Shown: positions 35,683 to 44,661 of the stretch, in pieces
Position numbering within the stretch: the first letter of the stretch is position 1
How the letters are laid out: each line of letters opens with the position of its first letter
Translations under genes and position numbers: made by a program
Assembly (NCBI GenBank): GCA_028281495.1
Contig: JANQJU010000098.1
Coordinates: forward strand, 247,270 to 311,269
Length of the DNA stretch: 64,000 nucleotides
Reading direction: 5' to 3'
From: SAR324 cluster bacterium
GTDB lineage: Bacteria; SAR324; NAC60-12
Notes under the pieces: generated by a model
What the model was told of the DNA's origin: nothing
Seen by the model: only the letters and a program-made list of their open reading frames with translations
Databases searched by the model: none

Positions 35683-36912
35683 TTAGGTAAATCGCAATGC
35701 ATCCACGATTTTGAGTCGCGATGCTTTGATTGCAGGGTAAATGCTGGAAAGCAGTGAAGAAACCACAGCCAGTCCAAAGCTCCTCATCAGTACTTCCGGA
35801 ACGATCAAGATCACAATGGGGAATCCTTGAGAAGAACCCGGCGGTGGTGGCATCATGATTTGAGCAGAGGTGATCAATTCCGCTGTCAACACGCCAACGA
35901 GGATTCCCAGAAAACCTCCTAAGATCCCGATAATTAATCCTTCCATCAGAAACAGTTGAACCACGCCACTACGCTTACTACCGAGCGCACGAATCGTTCC
36001 GATCTCAGAAGTCCGTTCCATGACTGTCATCATCATGGTGTTGGCAATTCCTAAAATCACAATCACAACGACGATGATCGAAATGAAGTTAAACAACCCA
36101 CCAAATAAACGTTTTACCGCTTTGTAAAAATCGGCCAAATCTTCCCAAGTTTTGATTTCAGTATCTAAACCAGCTTGCTGTAAGCGTACTTGGAGTTTGG
36201 CTGCGACGGATTCGGTGAAGGCCGTGTCTTTCAAAAGAATCACGACTTTGGTGGTTTCTTCGGTGTAGAGTAGGTTGCGCGTGTGTACGAGATTCATGCG
36301 CATTGCTCGATCGTCATATTCTTTAGAAAATGAGCTGAAGATTCCGGCGACAGTAACATCCACTGCATTGATCGCCCCATCGGCAGTGGCACTGAGCAAG
36401 GTGAGAATTTCTCCAGGTTGGGTGTCTAAGGTTTTGGCCAAACCAGTTCCTAAGAGAACCGAGTCGATTTCATCTTCGAATAGGTCGTCTCCACTGATTA
36501 GTGTTAGACCAGAACTCATTTCAGCTTCTTTTTCGGCATCCATACCAATGCCAAACACACCAATAGAATTGACACCATTGCTCAACAAACCTGAAAAATT
36601 GAGCCGCATAGTAGCCATTTGCACTTCTGGAAATTCATTCAAGATTTCCATTATTTTTTCAACGGATTGAGGAGATAGGCGGTATTGATCAGGAGCCTTG
36701 TTTCCGTATTCTTCGAATCCCACTTTGAAGATTTGGATATGTCCCAATTGCGAGTTGATTGTAGACTCACGAAGGCCCACATAAGCCTGCTGCACATAGC
36801 CCCCGAAGATAATGATCGCTACACAACCAAACACAACGGCAAGTAGCGTGAGGCCAGATCGTCGTTTGTTGCGAAACACGTTACGAATCGCAATTTTGAA
36901 TGAAAGCATCAT
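35683..36912 (-). CDS. FtsX/MacB-type ABC transporter permease
   Basis: This is a type VII ABC permease of 409 residues. An N-terminal membrane helix (about 15-40) is followed by a large periplasmic MacB-PCD-like domain (about 45-270). Three C-terminal helices follow (about 272-300, 320-345, 365-390), with the FtsX-type segment MERTSEIGTIRALGSKRSGVV between them. It forms a complex with the ATPase encoded at 38423, and its mechanism would transmit energy to the periplasm or extract membrane lipids as in LolCDE. It starts three bases after the preceding TPR gene. Confidence 0.87.
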   Translation of the reverse strand: MMLSFKIAIRNVFRNKRRSGLTLLAVVFGCVAIIIFGGYVQQAYVGLRESTINSQLGHIQIFKVGFEEYGNKAPDQYRLSPQSVEKIMEILNEFPEVQMATMRLNFSGLLSNGVNSIGVFGIGMDAEKEAEMSSGLTLISGDDLFEDEIDSVLLGTGLAKTLDTQPGEILTLLSATADGAINAVDVTVAGIFSSFSKEYDDRAMRMNLVHTRNLLYTEETTKVVILLKDTAFTESVAAKLQVRLQQAGLDTEIKTWEDLADFYKAVKRLFGGLFNFISIIVVVIVILGIANTMMMTVMERTSEIGTIRALGSKRSGVVQLFLMEGLIIGILGGFLGILVGVLTAELITSAQIMMPPPPGSSQGFPIVILIVPEVLMRSFGLAVVSSLLSSIYPAIKASRLKIVDALRFT

Positions 36913-36915
36913 GGT

Positions 36916-37641
36916 TCACTTTTCCGATAATGATGAAAGCCGCGTACGCTGTATGGCAACTGGGTGCTCTAAATTGGAATCCAACAGGGCCGCTTGATCT
37001 AGATAGTATTGGGCGCTTTTCTGATATTTTTGAAAGGCATGGTATTCGGCATTCTCTACTTTCCAGATATAGGCCTGAGCTAGGGCTAGATTCACCTGGG
37101 CAAGCAAACCGGATGGCAAAGCCTCTGGGTCCCGATCAAGGAGACCTTGAAAGTAACGTTCATCTTCAAAGATAAGATCGAAGTCGCTGAACCGATCTTC
37201 CAAGGCTAATAAGGTATTGATGCGAACCAGGCGTGCCACCGGATCGTTCGAGTTCTTGGCAATGGCTTGATTGAGGGCATCCACTCCTTCATCCACCATT
37301 ATGATTTTGCGGATCCCCCAGAACCAAGGCACTGCTGCTCCACCTCGTTTGGTTTGATTGCTTCCCCACCATGCCAAGGCCTGCGAGTCGTCCGGGTCGA
37401 GCGTGCGAGCATTTTCTAAGGCACTGTCGGCTTCTTCTAGCTGATTGTGAATGAAATGGATTTGTCCGAGCCGAATCCAACCTTCGACATCTTCGCTATC
37501 GGCTTGAAGGTCGTGTTGTAATTCTCGGACTTCGGCCTGCTCGACTGCATTCAATGGAGTCTCAGGTAGTTCTGCCGGAGCAGCTCCGGTAAACCACGAC
37601 ACTGCAAAGCCAATACAGTAGGTGATCAATGCGAATTCCAT
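36916..37641 (-). CDS. Membrane-anchored TPR-repeat protein
   Basis: This 241-residue protein starts with a hydrophobic segment (EFALITYCIGFAVSWFTGA, about 2-21) and continues with TPR-like helices (about 40-240; DSEDVEGWIRLGQIHF and LEEADSALENARTLDPDDSQALAWWG are typical). I chose the ATG at 37641 because AGGAG lies five bases upstream, rather than the earlier ATG. It resembles the C-terminal TPR part of CcmH/CycH-like proteins but lacks other cytochrome c maturation genes. Its place between the ABC ATPase and permease genes suggests it scaffolds that complex. Confidence 0.65.
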   Translation of the reverse strand: MEFALITYCIGFAVSWFTGAAPAELPETPLNAVEQAEVRELQHDLQADSEDVEGWIRLGQIHFIHNQLEEADSALENARTLDPDDSQALAWWGSNQTKRGGAAVPWFWGIRKIIMVDEGVDALNQAIAKNSNDPVARLVRINTLLALEDRFSDFDLIFEDERYFQGLLDRDPEALPSGLLAQVNLALAQAYIWKVENAEYHAFQKYQKSAQYYLDQAALLDSNLEHPVAIQRTRLSSLSEK

Positions 37642-37723
37642 TATTTTTCTCCTGCGTATTATCATTAGATTATAAATGGGGGATCATAAGATTTGGGCGA
37701 TCCCTAAAATTGAAAATAAAATC

Positions 37724-38407
37724 CTACAGTCGAGATTGTGCCATTTTGCCAAACGTTGAATCCGGTGCAACCTCATGGGCTTGTTTCCAATGGGACTCTG
37801 CTTCGGAGGGTTGCTCCATCAAGGCATAGGCTTCCCCTATTTTGAACAACAGCTCTGCTTTCATAGGCAGTGGCAAGGAGGGAGCGATTTTTAAGACATG
37901 CCCAAAATCTTCCACTGCATAGCGAGTGCGTTGAAGGAATTTGGGCAAGCCAATGGAGTTGTTTCCACGCACCAGACGTAAGATGATATTGTCTTGGCTT
38001 TTCTTGATCGCTTTATCCATACGGCGAGCACCCGATTTGACAAATCTCATCTGCTGCATACTGTCGTCTGTGGAAAGGGCCATCATGGTGGTTACGCTAC
38101 CGTAGTAGCTCAAGGTGATGAGGTCTTGTTTGTCCTGTTCATAAGCTCGTTTCAGCAAATTATAAGACTTGTTGACCAACTCTGGATGGGGCCGAGTTCC
38201 TTCAACCGCTTGCATGTGGTAGATGATTCCGAGTTCCTTAAAAACTTGGATATCCTTTGAGTTTGCAGCGAGTTGATCTTCGTATTGTCGTTGCAACGCA
38301 TCGCGCTCTGGTGAAGCAACAACTAAAATTTGAATATCGGTGGCATAAAGTATACTGGCCCAGAGAAGTCCTAAGGGGAGCCAGAAGATGATTTTTGCAA
38401 GTGCCAT
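37724..38407 (-). CDS. Exported TPR-like protein
   Basis: This 227-residue protein has a signal peptide (about 1-22, ending YA) and a helical TPR-like body (LAANSKDIQVFKELGIIYHM, KAELLFKIGEAYALMEQPSEAESHWKQAH near the end). It is probably periplasmic. It lies between the ABC ATPase gene (15 bases upstream) and the second TPR gene (about 80 bases downstream), so it most likely belongs to the same transport system. No catalytic motif is visible. Confidence 0.65.
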   Translation of the reverse strand: MALAKIIFWLPLGLLWASILYATDIQILVVASPERDALQRQYEDQLAANSKDIQVFKELGIIYHMQAVEGTRPHPELVNKSYNLLKRAYEQDKQDLITLSYYGSVTTMMALSTDDSMQQMRFVKSGARRMDKAIKKSQDNIILRLVRGNNSIGLPKFLQRTRYAVEDFGHVLKIAPSLPLPMKAELLFKIGEAYALMEQPSEAESHWKQAHEVAPDSTFGKMAQSRL

Positions 38408-38422
38408 AGTGGTCCTTTCCTT

Positions 38423-39103
38423 TTATAAATCTCGAATTTCCTGCACCGTACCGTCTTTGAGACGAACCAGACGACGTGCTTGATCCATTACCAGGGGATC
38501 GTGGGTTGAAAAGATGAAAGTCGCTTGATCCTTTTGATTCAGATGAAGCATCAAATTGAGAATTTCTTCAGACGTGTGGGAGTCTAGATTGGCCGTGGGT
38601 TCGTCAGCTAGAATGATGTCTGGTTTGGTCACCAAAGCACGGGCAATGGCAACACGCTGGCGTTGTCCTCCAGAAAGCTCATTGGGGCGATGCTTGGTAA
38701 ATTCGGTCAACCCGACATGCGCCAACACTTCCAATGCACGGGTACGAGGGTTTGGGGTGTTGCTAAGCAAGAGAGGGTATTCTACATTTTCTACAGCAGT
38801 GAGGACGGGAATCAGATTGAACGATTGGAAAATGAAACCCACTCGCTTGGCTCGGAGGGCTGACAGTTGATTGTCATTCAACTGAGAGAGATCTTGCCCT
38901 GCAATGGAAACGATGCCGGAATCTGGTAAATCCAAGCTGCCAATCAGATTCAGCAGGGTAGACTTGCCGCTGCCGCTAGGTCCGCCAATTGCTAAAAAGT
39001 CGCCTCGGCCCACTTCTAGCGAGATGCCTTGTAAAGCAGGTACATGAGTTTTCCCCAGTTGATAGCTTTTGACGACATCCGTTAATTTCACGACGTGGGG
39101 CAT
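38423..39103 (-). CDS. LolD/MacB-type ABC transporter ATPase
   Basis: This is the ATPase of the FtsX-type transporter, 226 residues from the ATG at 39103, which has TTAGGAG five bases upstream. The earlier ATG at 39148 is less likely. It has Walker A GGPSGSGKST (40-49), signature LSGGQ (143-147) and Walker B IILADEP with Asp167/Glu168, then TANLDS, all typical of the LolD/MacB/FtsE group. It is the first gene of the minus-strand operon 39103-33439. It is divergent from the LytTR regulator gene, and paired direct repeats lie between the two. Confidence 0.92.
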   Translation of the reverse strand: MPHVVKLTDVVKSYQLGKTHVPALQGISLEVGRGDFLAIGGPSGSGKSTLLNLIGSLDLPDSGIVSIAGQDLSQLNDNQLSALRAKRVGFIFQSFNLIPVLTAVENVEYPLLLSNTPNPRTRALEVLAHVGLTEFTKHRPNELSGGQRQRVAIARALVTKPDIILADEPTANLDSHTSEEILNLMLHLNQKDQATFIFSTHDPLVMDQARRLVRLKDGTVQEIRDL

Positions 39104-39203
39104 GGAGTCTCCTAAATTGAATTGATGGAATCGTACAGTGCGTTTCATACAAATCGGTTGACGTGTTTTATTCTAGGCGAGCAAGGTGAGAGTTCAAATT
39201 GGA

Positions 39204-39237
39204 TGTCATGAATGGCAAGAGATTGTCATGAATGGCA
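39204..39237. promoter_or_regulatory. Phased 14-bp direct repeat in the divergent ABC/LytTR promoter region
   Basis: TGTCATGAATGGCA occurs exactly at 39204-39217 and 39224-39237, start to start 20 bases, about two helical turns. LytTR-domain regulators are known to bind pairs of direct repeats spaced by about two turns. The element lies between the LytTR gene at 39313 and the divergent ABC operon starting at 39103. I infer that it is the operator for one or both. Confidence 0.55.
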
Positions 39238-39263
39238 GAGCTGATTATTCAATGGATTTCTTG

Positions 39264-39308
39264 AAAAATAGATTGAGTAAAAATAGATTGAGTAAAAATA
39301 GATTGAGG
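39264..39308 (+). repeat. Three tandem 15-bp repeats before the LytTR gene
   Basis: AAAAATAGATTGAGT is repeated three times head to tail (39264-39278, 39279-39293, 39294-39308, the last with G for the final T). The third copy contributes the TGAGGAA Shine-Dalgarno of the gene that starts at 39313. The array probably arose by slippage. It places extra GAG-rich segments in the leader and could affect ribosome binding. Confidence 0.85.
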
Positions 39309-39312
39309 AAAC

Positions 39313-40230
39313 ATGGCCTTGAAGGATTATAAGGACCAACTGTTAGAATACTGGAGCATTCCGTTTCCGGTACCGCGTACAAGCTGTACTCGGATCACTC
39401 TGATGATTGGGATTGCTGTATTCATGTCATTGTATGCATTGCCAAATGAAAGTTTTTGGATGAAGTCTGTTTATGCAGCCTTCGTAGCGGTGAGCTTTGG
39501 AGTGGGGTGTTTTCTTGTGGTGTATTGGCAAGAACGGTGGGGACAGCAATGGTTCCACTTAGAAAAACAGACTGTGGGTACAGTGTGGATACTTTCCTTG
39601 ATCAGTTTTGTGTTGGGGTATGTGATTTTCCATCTTGTGCACATCTCGATTTTTCCTCGGTTTTACGATACGGCAACAGATTGGAAAACATTGATATTCC
39701 TCATGTTACCCATCTGGTTTCTGATTGGTTTTCTGCATGTACAATCTAATCTGAAAAGATTGCTAAACGTAGAGTTGGAAAGGCTTCAAGCGATCAACAT
39801 CGCTTTAGAGGCTCAAGACCAAACGAACCCTATGGATGAGAGCATCCCGCCTCCGTTGATGGAGACCAAACCAATAGAGTTCCAGCCGTTAGAGGTTGCA
39901 GTCAGCGGGAACGTGAAAATGGTGTCACCGGAAACCATTACACACATTACAGTGGAAGAACATTATTCTCAGATTTTTGTGAAAGACCAAGCAGACCTCA
40001 AAAGTATTGAAGTGCGAGCGGCATTGAAAGACATGTTAAGTCAACTGCCTGCAGAGTTGTTTGTGCAGATCCATCGTTCTCATGCAGTCAATTTGGCGCA
40101 TATCGGGTGCATCCGGAAATCAGCCGCTTCATATCAGGTGGCAATCTCGGATACGGCGGTCACACTCCCCATCAGTCGCCATCGGATTCCCTCTGTTTTA
40201 CCCCGGTTAGAGCAGTTTCATGAAAAGTGA
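39313..40230 (+). CDS. Membrane-bound LytTR-type transcription regulator
   Basis: This 305-residue protein has four predicted membrane helices (about 26-45, 50-72, 90-112, 122-142) and a short linker. The C-terminal LytTR DNA-binding domain (about 205-300) has the typical ITHITVEEHYSQIFVKD, IEVRAALKDMLSQLP and FVQIHRSHAVNLAHI segments. It has no receiver domain, so it is not a classic response regulator; the membrane part probably senses the envelope. It is divergent from the FtsX-type ABC operon, with phased direct repeats in between, so it probably controls that operon and itself. Confidence 0.8.
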   Translation: MALKDYKDQLLEYWSIPFPVPRTSCTRITLMIGIAVFMSLYALPNESFWMKSVYAAFVAVSFGVGCFLVVYWQERWGQQWFHLEKQTVGTVWILSLISFVLGYVIFHLVHISIFPRFYDTATDWKTLIFLMLPIWFLIGFLHVQSNLKRLLNVELERLQAINIALEAQDQTNPMDESIPPPLMETKPIEFQPLEVAVSGNVKMVSPETITHITVEEHYSQIFVKDQADLKSIEVRAALKDMLSQLPAELFVQIHRSHAVNLAHIGCIRKSAASYQVAISDTAVTLPISRHRIPSVLPRLEQFHEK

Positions 40231-40370
40231 GAAAGGCTTGTTGTCAAGTCCATTGGATCTTTCTGAGAAACATGCGATCATGAACGCATTTGTTTTGTCT
40301 TAGTAAACAACTATATCAGATCAGCTTCATCTATTTTAGTACCCCACTCATATCGCATTAGGAAAACTCT

Positions 40371-41930
40371 ATGAAACAAGGGATAGCGACATTTGCAATT
40401 GTGCTCCTCCTTTCTTGGGGAGGAATCACGGAAGTATCCGCAACATCCACACAAGAACAAATTTTTCTCCGATCTCCTACGATTGATACTCAAATTCGGT
40501 TTTGGAAGAAAATTTACGCCCAGTTTCCCACTAGTGAAGGTGTTTTTCACGATTCCAAGACCATGTTTCCCATTTATGGGAAATTGAATGTAGAAGGATT
40601 GGGTCCCAAAGCACGCAATAAAAAAATTCGAAAGTACAAGCGCAAACTCGAACGTGATCTCAGGGGTTTAGCCAATGCTCTGAAACAAGGCCAACCGCTG
40701 ACAACCCGTCAAAAAGGCTTACTAAAACTGTTTCCCGCAAATATTACGCCGCGTTTGTTGCAGCGAGCAGCATTACGAGTTCGTTTTCAAGGTGGGATTG
40801 CAGACCGTTTTCGTGATGGGGTCGTTCGCTCCGGAGCATATCTTAATTACATTCATAGAGTGCTGAAACAGCACGGTGTGCCCAAAGCATTGGCATATCT
40901 GCCTCACGTTGAATCTTCCTTTATCATCAGTTCCCATTCTCATGCTGGAGCACAAGGAATTTGGCAGTTTATCCGTTCGACTGGGAAGCGTTACATGACC
41001 ATTAATGCGTATGTGGATGAACGCCGTGATCCTTATATTGCCACGGTGGCCGCAGCCAAGCTGCTACGAAGTAATTATGACAAGCTGGAATCTTGGCCCT
41101 TGGCCATCACTGCATATAATCACGGAGTGAGTGGTATGAAGCGCATGGTGCGCAAAATGAAAACCAAAGATTTGGGTTATCTGATTGATCATTATCACAG
41201 CCGCACCTTCCGCTTTGCTTCAAAAAATTTCTATGCAGAATTTCTTGCGGCATGGGAAGTTGCAGAAAATTATCAAAAGTATTTCGGAGAGCTGAGCTTA
41301 GATAAGCCGCGACCCTTGTATACAATCCAAATGGATCGTCCTCTTTACTTCCATTCCATAGCATCAGCTCTGAAGATTCCAGAAGCCCAACTTCATCAAG
41401 ACAACCCAGCCCTCCAGCGGCTAGTACTGCAAGGAGCACTTCCGGTACCCAAAACATACACCCTGAAGATCGAACCAAAAAAGAAAACACCAAGCAAAGT
41501 ACGGACTCCGGACCAGATCCGAAAGGTCTTGGCTTCCATTTCTTCTCAACAAAATCGCCCTAAGGTGGGGCATGTCATTGTGCGTCGGGGGGACACCCTT
41601 TCTAAAATTGCACAACGTGTAGGAACCTCGACGCGTCGGCTGGCTGCGTACAATGGAATCTCCGTAAGATCAACGATCTATCCTGGACAGAAATTGTACT
41701 TTTCTCACGGTCGGTCTGCTGGAAAGGCTTCTTATACTTCGGCAACATCAAAACGAAAGCCTGTTCGACCAAAAGTGGTTACGGTCAAGCGAGGGGATAG
41801 TTTATCCAAAATCGCTCAAAGAAACGGCGTCGCTTTGCGAGATTTGATCGCGGCGAATGGGCTTTCCAGAAATGCAATCATTTATCCTGGGCAGAAACTC
41901 AAATTAAGGCCAGACGACACAACATTGTGA
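40371..41930 (+). CDS. mltD: Lytic transglycosylase with two LysM domains (MltD-like)
   Basis: This is an exported murein hydrolase of 519 residues. A signal peptide (about 1-24) leads to a basic region and then the SLT domain (about 160-280), with catalytic Glu181 in LPHVESSF, the SHAGAQGIWQF motif and ITAYNHG. Two LysM domains close the protein (about 390-435 and 468-515; RRGDTLSKIAQ and KRGDSLSKIAQ) and bind peptidoglycan. It lacks an obvious lipobox, unlike E. coli MltD. The next gene starts 10 bases later and probably shares its transcript. Confidence 0.88.
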   Translation: MKQGIATFAIVLLLSWGGITEVSATSTQEQIFLRSPTIDTQIRFWKKIYAQFPTSEGVFHDSKTMFPIYGKLNVEGLGPKARNKKIRKYKRKLERDLRGLANALKQGQPLTTRQKGLLKLFPANITPRLLQRAALRVRFQGGIADRFRDGVVRSGAYLNYIHRVLKQHGVPKALAYLPHVESSFIISSHSHAGAQGIWQFIRSTGKRYMTINAYVDERRDPYIATVAAAKLLRSNYDKLESWPLAITAYNHGVSGMKRMVRKMKTKDLGYLIDHYHSRTFRFASKNFYAEFLAAWEVAENYQKYFGELSLDKPRPLYTIQMDRPLYFHSIASALKIPEAQLHQDNPALQRLVLQGALPVPKTYTLKIEPKKKTPSKVRTPDQIRKVLASISSQQNRPKVGHVIVRRGDTLSKIAQRVGTSTRRLAAYNGISVRSTIYPGQKLYFSHGRSAGKASYTSATSKRKPVRPKVVTVKRGDSLSKIAQRNGVALRDLIAANGLSRNAIIYPGQKLKLRPDDTTL

Positions 41931-41940
41931 AGGAGGGCAA

Positions 41941-42678
41941 ATGAAACAAGAACTTGAAAAAAAAATTCAAGAAGAGATCCGGCGGATCATTCTCCAACAG
42001 AATGATTTGTATCAAACACAGAAAGAACAAGAAGAACAAACCCGTTCTAACCTAGATGCGCTGGAAGAGGTTACTTTGGTGCCTCGTGCTGAAATGGAAA
42101 AGATTGCGGAGCGTGTACGTACGATTTACACAGGACGCTTGCTAAACCCTCTATTGAGGCTCCGCATGGCACTTTTAGCGATTTTAACATTGGGCTTGAG
42201 TGGGTTTGGTTTGACTATCGGAATGTATGTCTATTCTGCACAGGTGGCAGCGTTTGACGCTAAGGTACAACGTACTATTTTATCAGCACAAATGAGTTTG
42301 CAAGATCCGTTATGGAATCTCGATTATGAGAGCTTAAAAAGCTTAGCAAACAGCATCATGCTCGATAAGGATGTGGTTTCGTTGCAGATCGCAGATGACT
42401 CTGGTGAGATTGTGTTTGCGTTCCCAAAAGAAAGCCATGATTTATTAGAGGTAGAGGCTGTTTCAAATCAATCAGATATCCATAAGAGCCTACCCATCCT
42501 TGGCATTAAACGTGAGATGAAGATTGGAGAGGTATCCATCGTCATGACTAAGGCACATATGATAGATCGTCTCGAAAACTTGGGAATTATGATCAGTATT
42601 CTCGTGTTTTCGTTGGTAGGTTTGTTTGGAGGAGTGACGTGGCTTATCTCAAGAAAATTGATGTTCTCGCTGAAGTGA
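41941..42678 (+). CDS. Two-helix sensor-like membrane protein without output domain
   Basis: This 245-residue protein has an N-terminal coiled coil (about 1-60) and a membrane helix (about 77-100). A periplasmic sensor-like domain follows (about 105-210; ILSAQMSLQDPLWNLDYESLKSLANSI resembles the start of dCache/sCache-type sensors of kinases and cyclases). A second helix (about 217-238) and a few basic residues end the protein. There is no HAMP, kinase or GGDEF part, and no frameshifted continuation is visible before the convergent relA-like gene. The start follows GGAGGGC. It may regulate the adjacent MltD-like enzyme; this is inference from position. Confidence 0.6.
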   Translation: MKQELEKKIQEEIRRIILQQNDLYQTQKEQEEQTRSNLDALEEVTLVPRAEMEKIAERVRTIYTGRLLNPLLRLRMALLAILTLGLSGFGLTIGMYVYSAQVAAFDAKVQRTILSAQMSLQDPLWNLDYESLKSLANSIMLDKDVVSLQIADDSGEIVFAFPKESHDLLEVEAVSNQSDIHKSLPILGIKREMKIGEVSIVMTKAHMIDRLENLGIMISILVFSLVGLFGGVTWLISRKLMFSLK

Positions 42679-42715
42679 AATGTTTCTAAAGTTTGAATGA
42701 TTTGTGATTTTGGCT

Positions 42716-44608
42716 CTAAACCGAAACAGGCTCGGTTTTAGATTCATGCTGATCGGGGTTCCAGTCCAAATCAATTTGCCGGGTAGGATCGAGATGCTCA
42801 AGTGCAAGGCAGTCGGCACGATGCACGGTAATACCGCTTCCATGAGTAATATAACCACAAATTGCATCCCCTTTTCGGGGATTGCAACATTTGGCAAGAC
42901 GGATGAGCATATTATCAATGCCATCGGCAATCACGATGCTGCGCTTAGAGAGTGGCTGTGGTCGTTTCTTTTTTCTCGGCATTGCTTGCGAATCAACCAT
43001 TTCCCGCTCTTGAATTTCTGCAGAGGTCAAAAACCAGCTAACCACTTCCCACGGTTTCACAGTCCCTTCGCCAACAGCACATAAAATATGATCAAATGAC
43101 TGGTGCTTTTCTTGCTGAGCTGTTTTCTCCAATGTTCCTGCTTTAAAGAAACGATTGAAATTTAAGTCATGTCGCTTGAATTCTCGGTCTAAACATTCCC
43201 ATCCTAATTTCCGATTTTTTTCTCGTTCAATCACGCGTAGAGCGTGGCGAATTTTATTCTTTGCCTTAGAAGATTGAACAAATTTTAACCATTCTTGACG
43301 TGGAATTTGTTTGGGGGAAGTGATGACTTCTACCCAATCTCCATTTGACAGCGGTTCATCGAGTCGCAGAATGCGTCCATTCGCTTTTGCTGCTGTGATG
43401 TGATCTCCAACTTTACTGTGAATTGCATAAGCAAAATCCACAGGAGTGGATCCTTTTGTCAATTCCACCAAGTCATTCATAGGGGTAAAGACATAAATTT
43501 TGTTGGTAAGCAGATCGATATTCGGACCTTGTAATTCTTGGTTAAGTATTTCTTCTTTTTGTTGTTGTCGCAGCTTGTTGTACAAATCGACATCTTTGGA
43601 ATCCAAGCCGGACTTTTCTTTATACTTCCAGTGAGCAGCAACTCCAAATTCGGCAATGGTATGCATATGATAGGTTCGAATTTGAATTTCCAATGGCTCT
43701 CCTGCCCCATTGACTACCGTTGTATGCAACGATTGATATCCATTCGTTTTAGGCTTTGCAATATAGTCTTTGAAACGTCCTGGTTTTGGTTCCCACTGTT
43801 CGTGAATATACCCTAGAGCTTTATAACAATCGTGGATGCTCGGAGTTAAAATCCGGAAAGCAATCAAGTCTTGAATGCGCTCAAAATCTCCATTCACTTT
43901 CGGGAGTTTTTTGTAGATAGAATAGAATCGCTTGTAGCGCCCTTCAACATTGTGAGGGATGTTTTCTTTCTCCATCAGGTTACGTAGTTCCCGCGTGATT
44001 TGTTCAACCATTTGGATTCGTGCTGCTCGCTTTTTAGCCACTTTTTGTTTGAGATCATAGTAAACTTCGGGTGCGACATATCTCAGCGACATGTCTTCCA
44101 ATTCTGCCTTGATCCAAAAAATTCCCAAACGATTTGCCAACGGTGCATAAAGTGAAAGCGTATCCTCTGCATAAGACCGTTGTCCAGAGGCTGGTAAACT
44201 TGGGACTTGCTGCATGCCGAGAAGCCTCAAAGCCAAAATGAGGGACAACAACTGCAGATCTTCGGTAATTGAGATCAGAAATTTTAAAAAAAGTTCTGCT
44301 TGACGTACATTTGTCAAGTTTGGGGAAAATTGTGAAACTAAACATAATTTCTGGTAATGTGAAGCAACGGACTTTGGAAGTGAAAGAGAGTTTAGATGAA
44401 GGTCTTCTGGCAAAATAAGAAAGAGAATTGCCGCAAAGATGTAGTCGCTATCTAACTTGAGCTGTTGCAAAGGAGGGAGTAAGTCGATGCTTTTTTGAAT
44501 GTTGTCAGACAGCACAGCTTCTTGTGGAATGGCATTCAATAACCAATCAATTTGGTCTCCTGGAAGGACTTGATGAGATAAGAGAGCTTGTCGAAGGTTG
44601 TCTAACAT
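42716..44608 (-). CDS. relA: RelA/SpoT-like (p)ppGpp synthetase with degenerate HD domain and no ACT domain
   Basis: This 630-residue protein makes the alarmone (p)ppGpp. The N-terminal HD region (about 40-190) lacks the HD and ED metal-binding pairs, so hydrolase activity is improbable. The synthetase domain (about 195-320) is intact: YKRFYSIYKK, RIQDLIAFRI and RFKDYIAKPKTNGYQSLHT with RFKD at 278-281, then EIQIRT. A TGS domain (about 365-430) and the CC zinc-finger-like AKCCNPRKGD...VHRADC follow, but the usual C-terminal ACT domain is missing. The RxKD motif is typical of bifunctional Rel/SpoT enzymes rather than RelA, which has ExDD. It therefore looks like a hydrolase-dead derivative of a SpoT-type protein. 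Confidence 0.88.
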   Translation of the reverse strand: MLDNLRQALLSHQVLPGDQIDWLLNAIPQEAVLSDNIQKSIDLLPPLQQLKLDSDYIFAAILFLILPEDLHLNSLSLPKSVASHYQKLCLVSQFSPNLTNVRQAELFLKFLISITEDLQLLSLILALRLLGMQQVPSLPASGQRSYAEDTLSLYAPLANRLGIFWIKAELEDMSLRYVAPEVYYDLKQKVAKKRAARIQMVEQITRELRNLMEKENIPHNVEGRYKRFYSIYKKLPKVNGDFERIQDLIAFRILTPSIHDCYKALGYIHEQWEPKPGRFKDYIAKPKTNGYQSLHTTVVNGAGEPLEIQIRTYHMHTIAEFGVAAHWKYKEKSGLDSKDVDLYNKLRQQQKEEILNQELQGPNIDLLTNKIYVFTPMNDLVELTKGSTPVDFAYAIHSKVGDHITAAKANGRILRLDEPLSNGDWVEVITSPKQIPRQEWLKFVQSSKAKNKIRHALRVIEREKNRKLGWECLDREFKRHDLNFNRFFKAGTLEKTAQQEKHQSFDHILCAVGEGTVKPWEVVSWFLTSAEIQEREMVDSQAMPRKKKRPQPLSKRSIVIADGIDNMLIRLAKCCNPRKGDAICGYITHGSGITVHRADCLALEHLDPTRQIDLDWNPDQHESKTEPVSV

Positions 44609-44661
44609 CTGAGGCGTTAGGTAGAGAATACGAAAAGAAAAGACACCTGCCCACTACAAAA

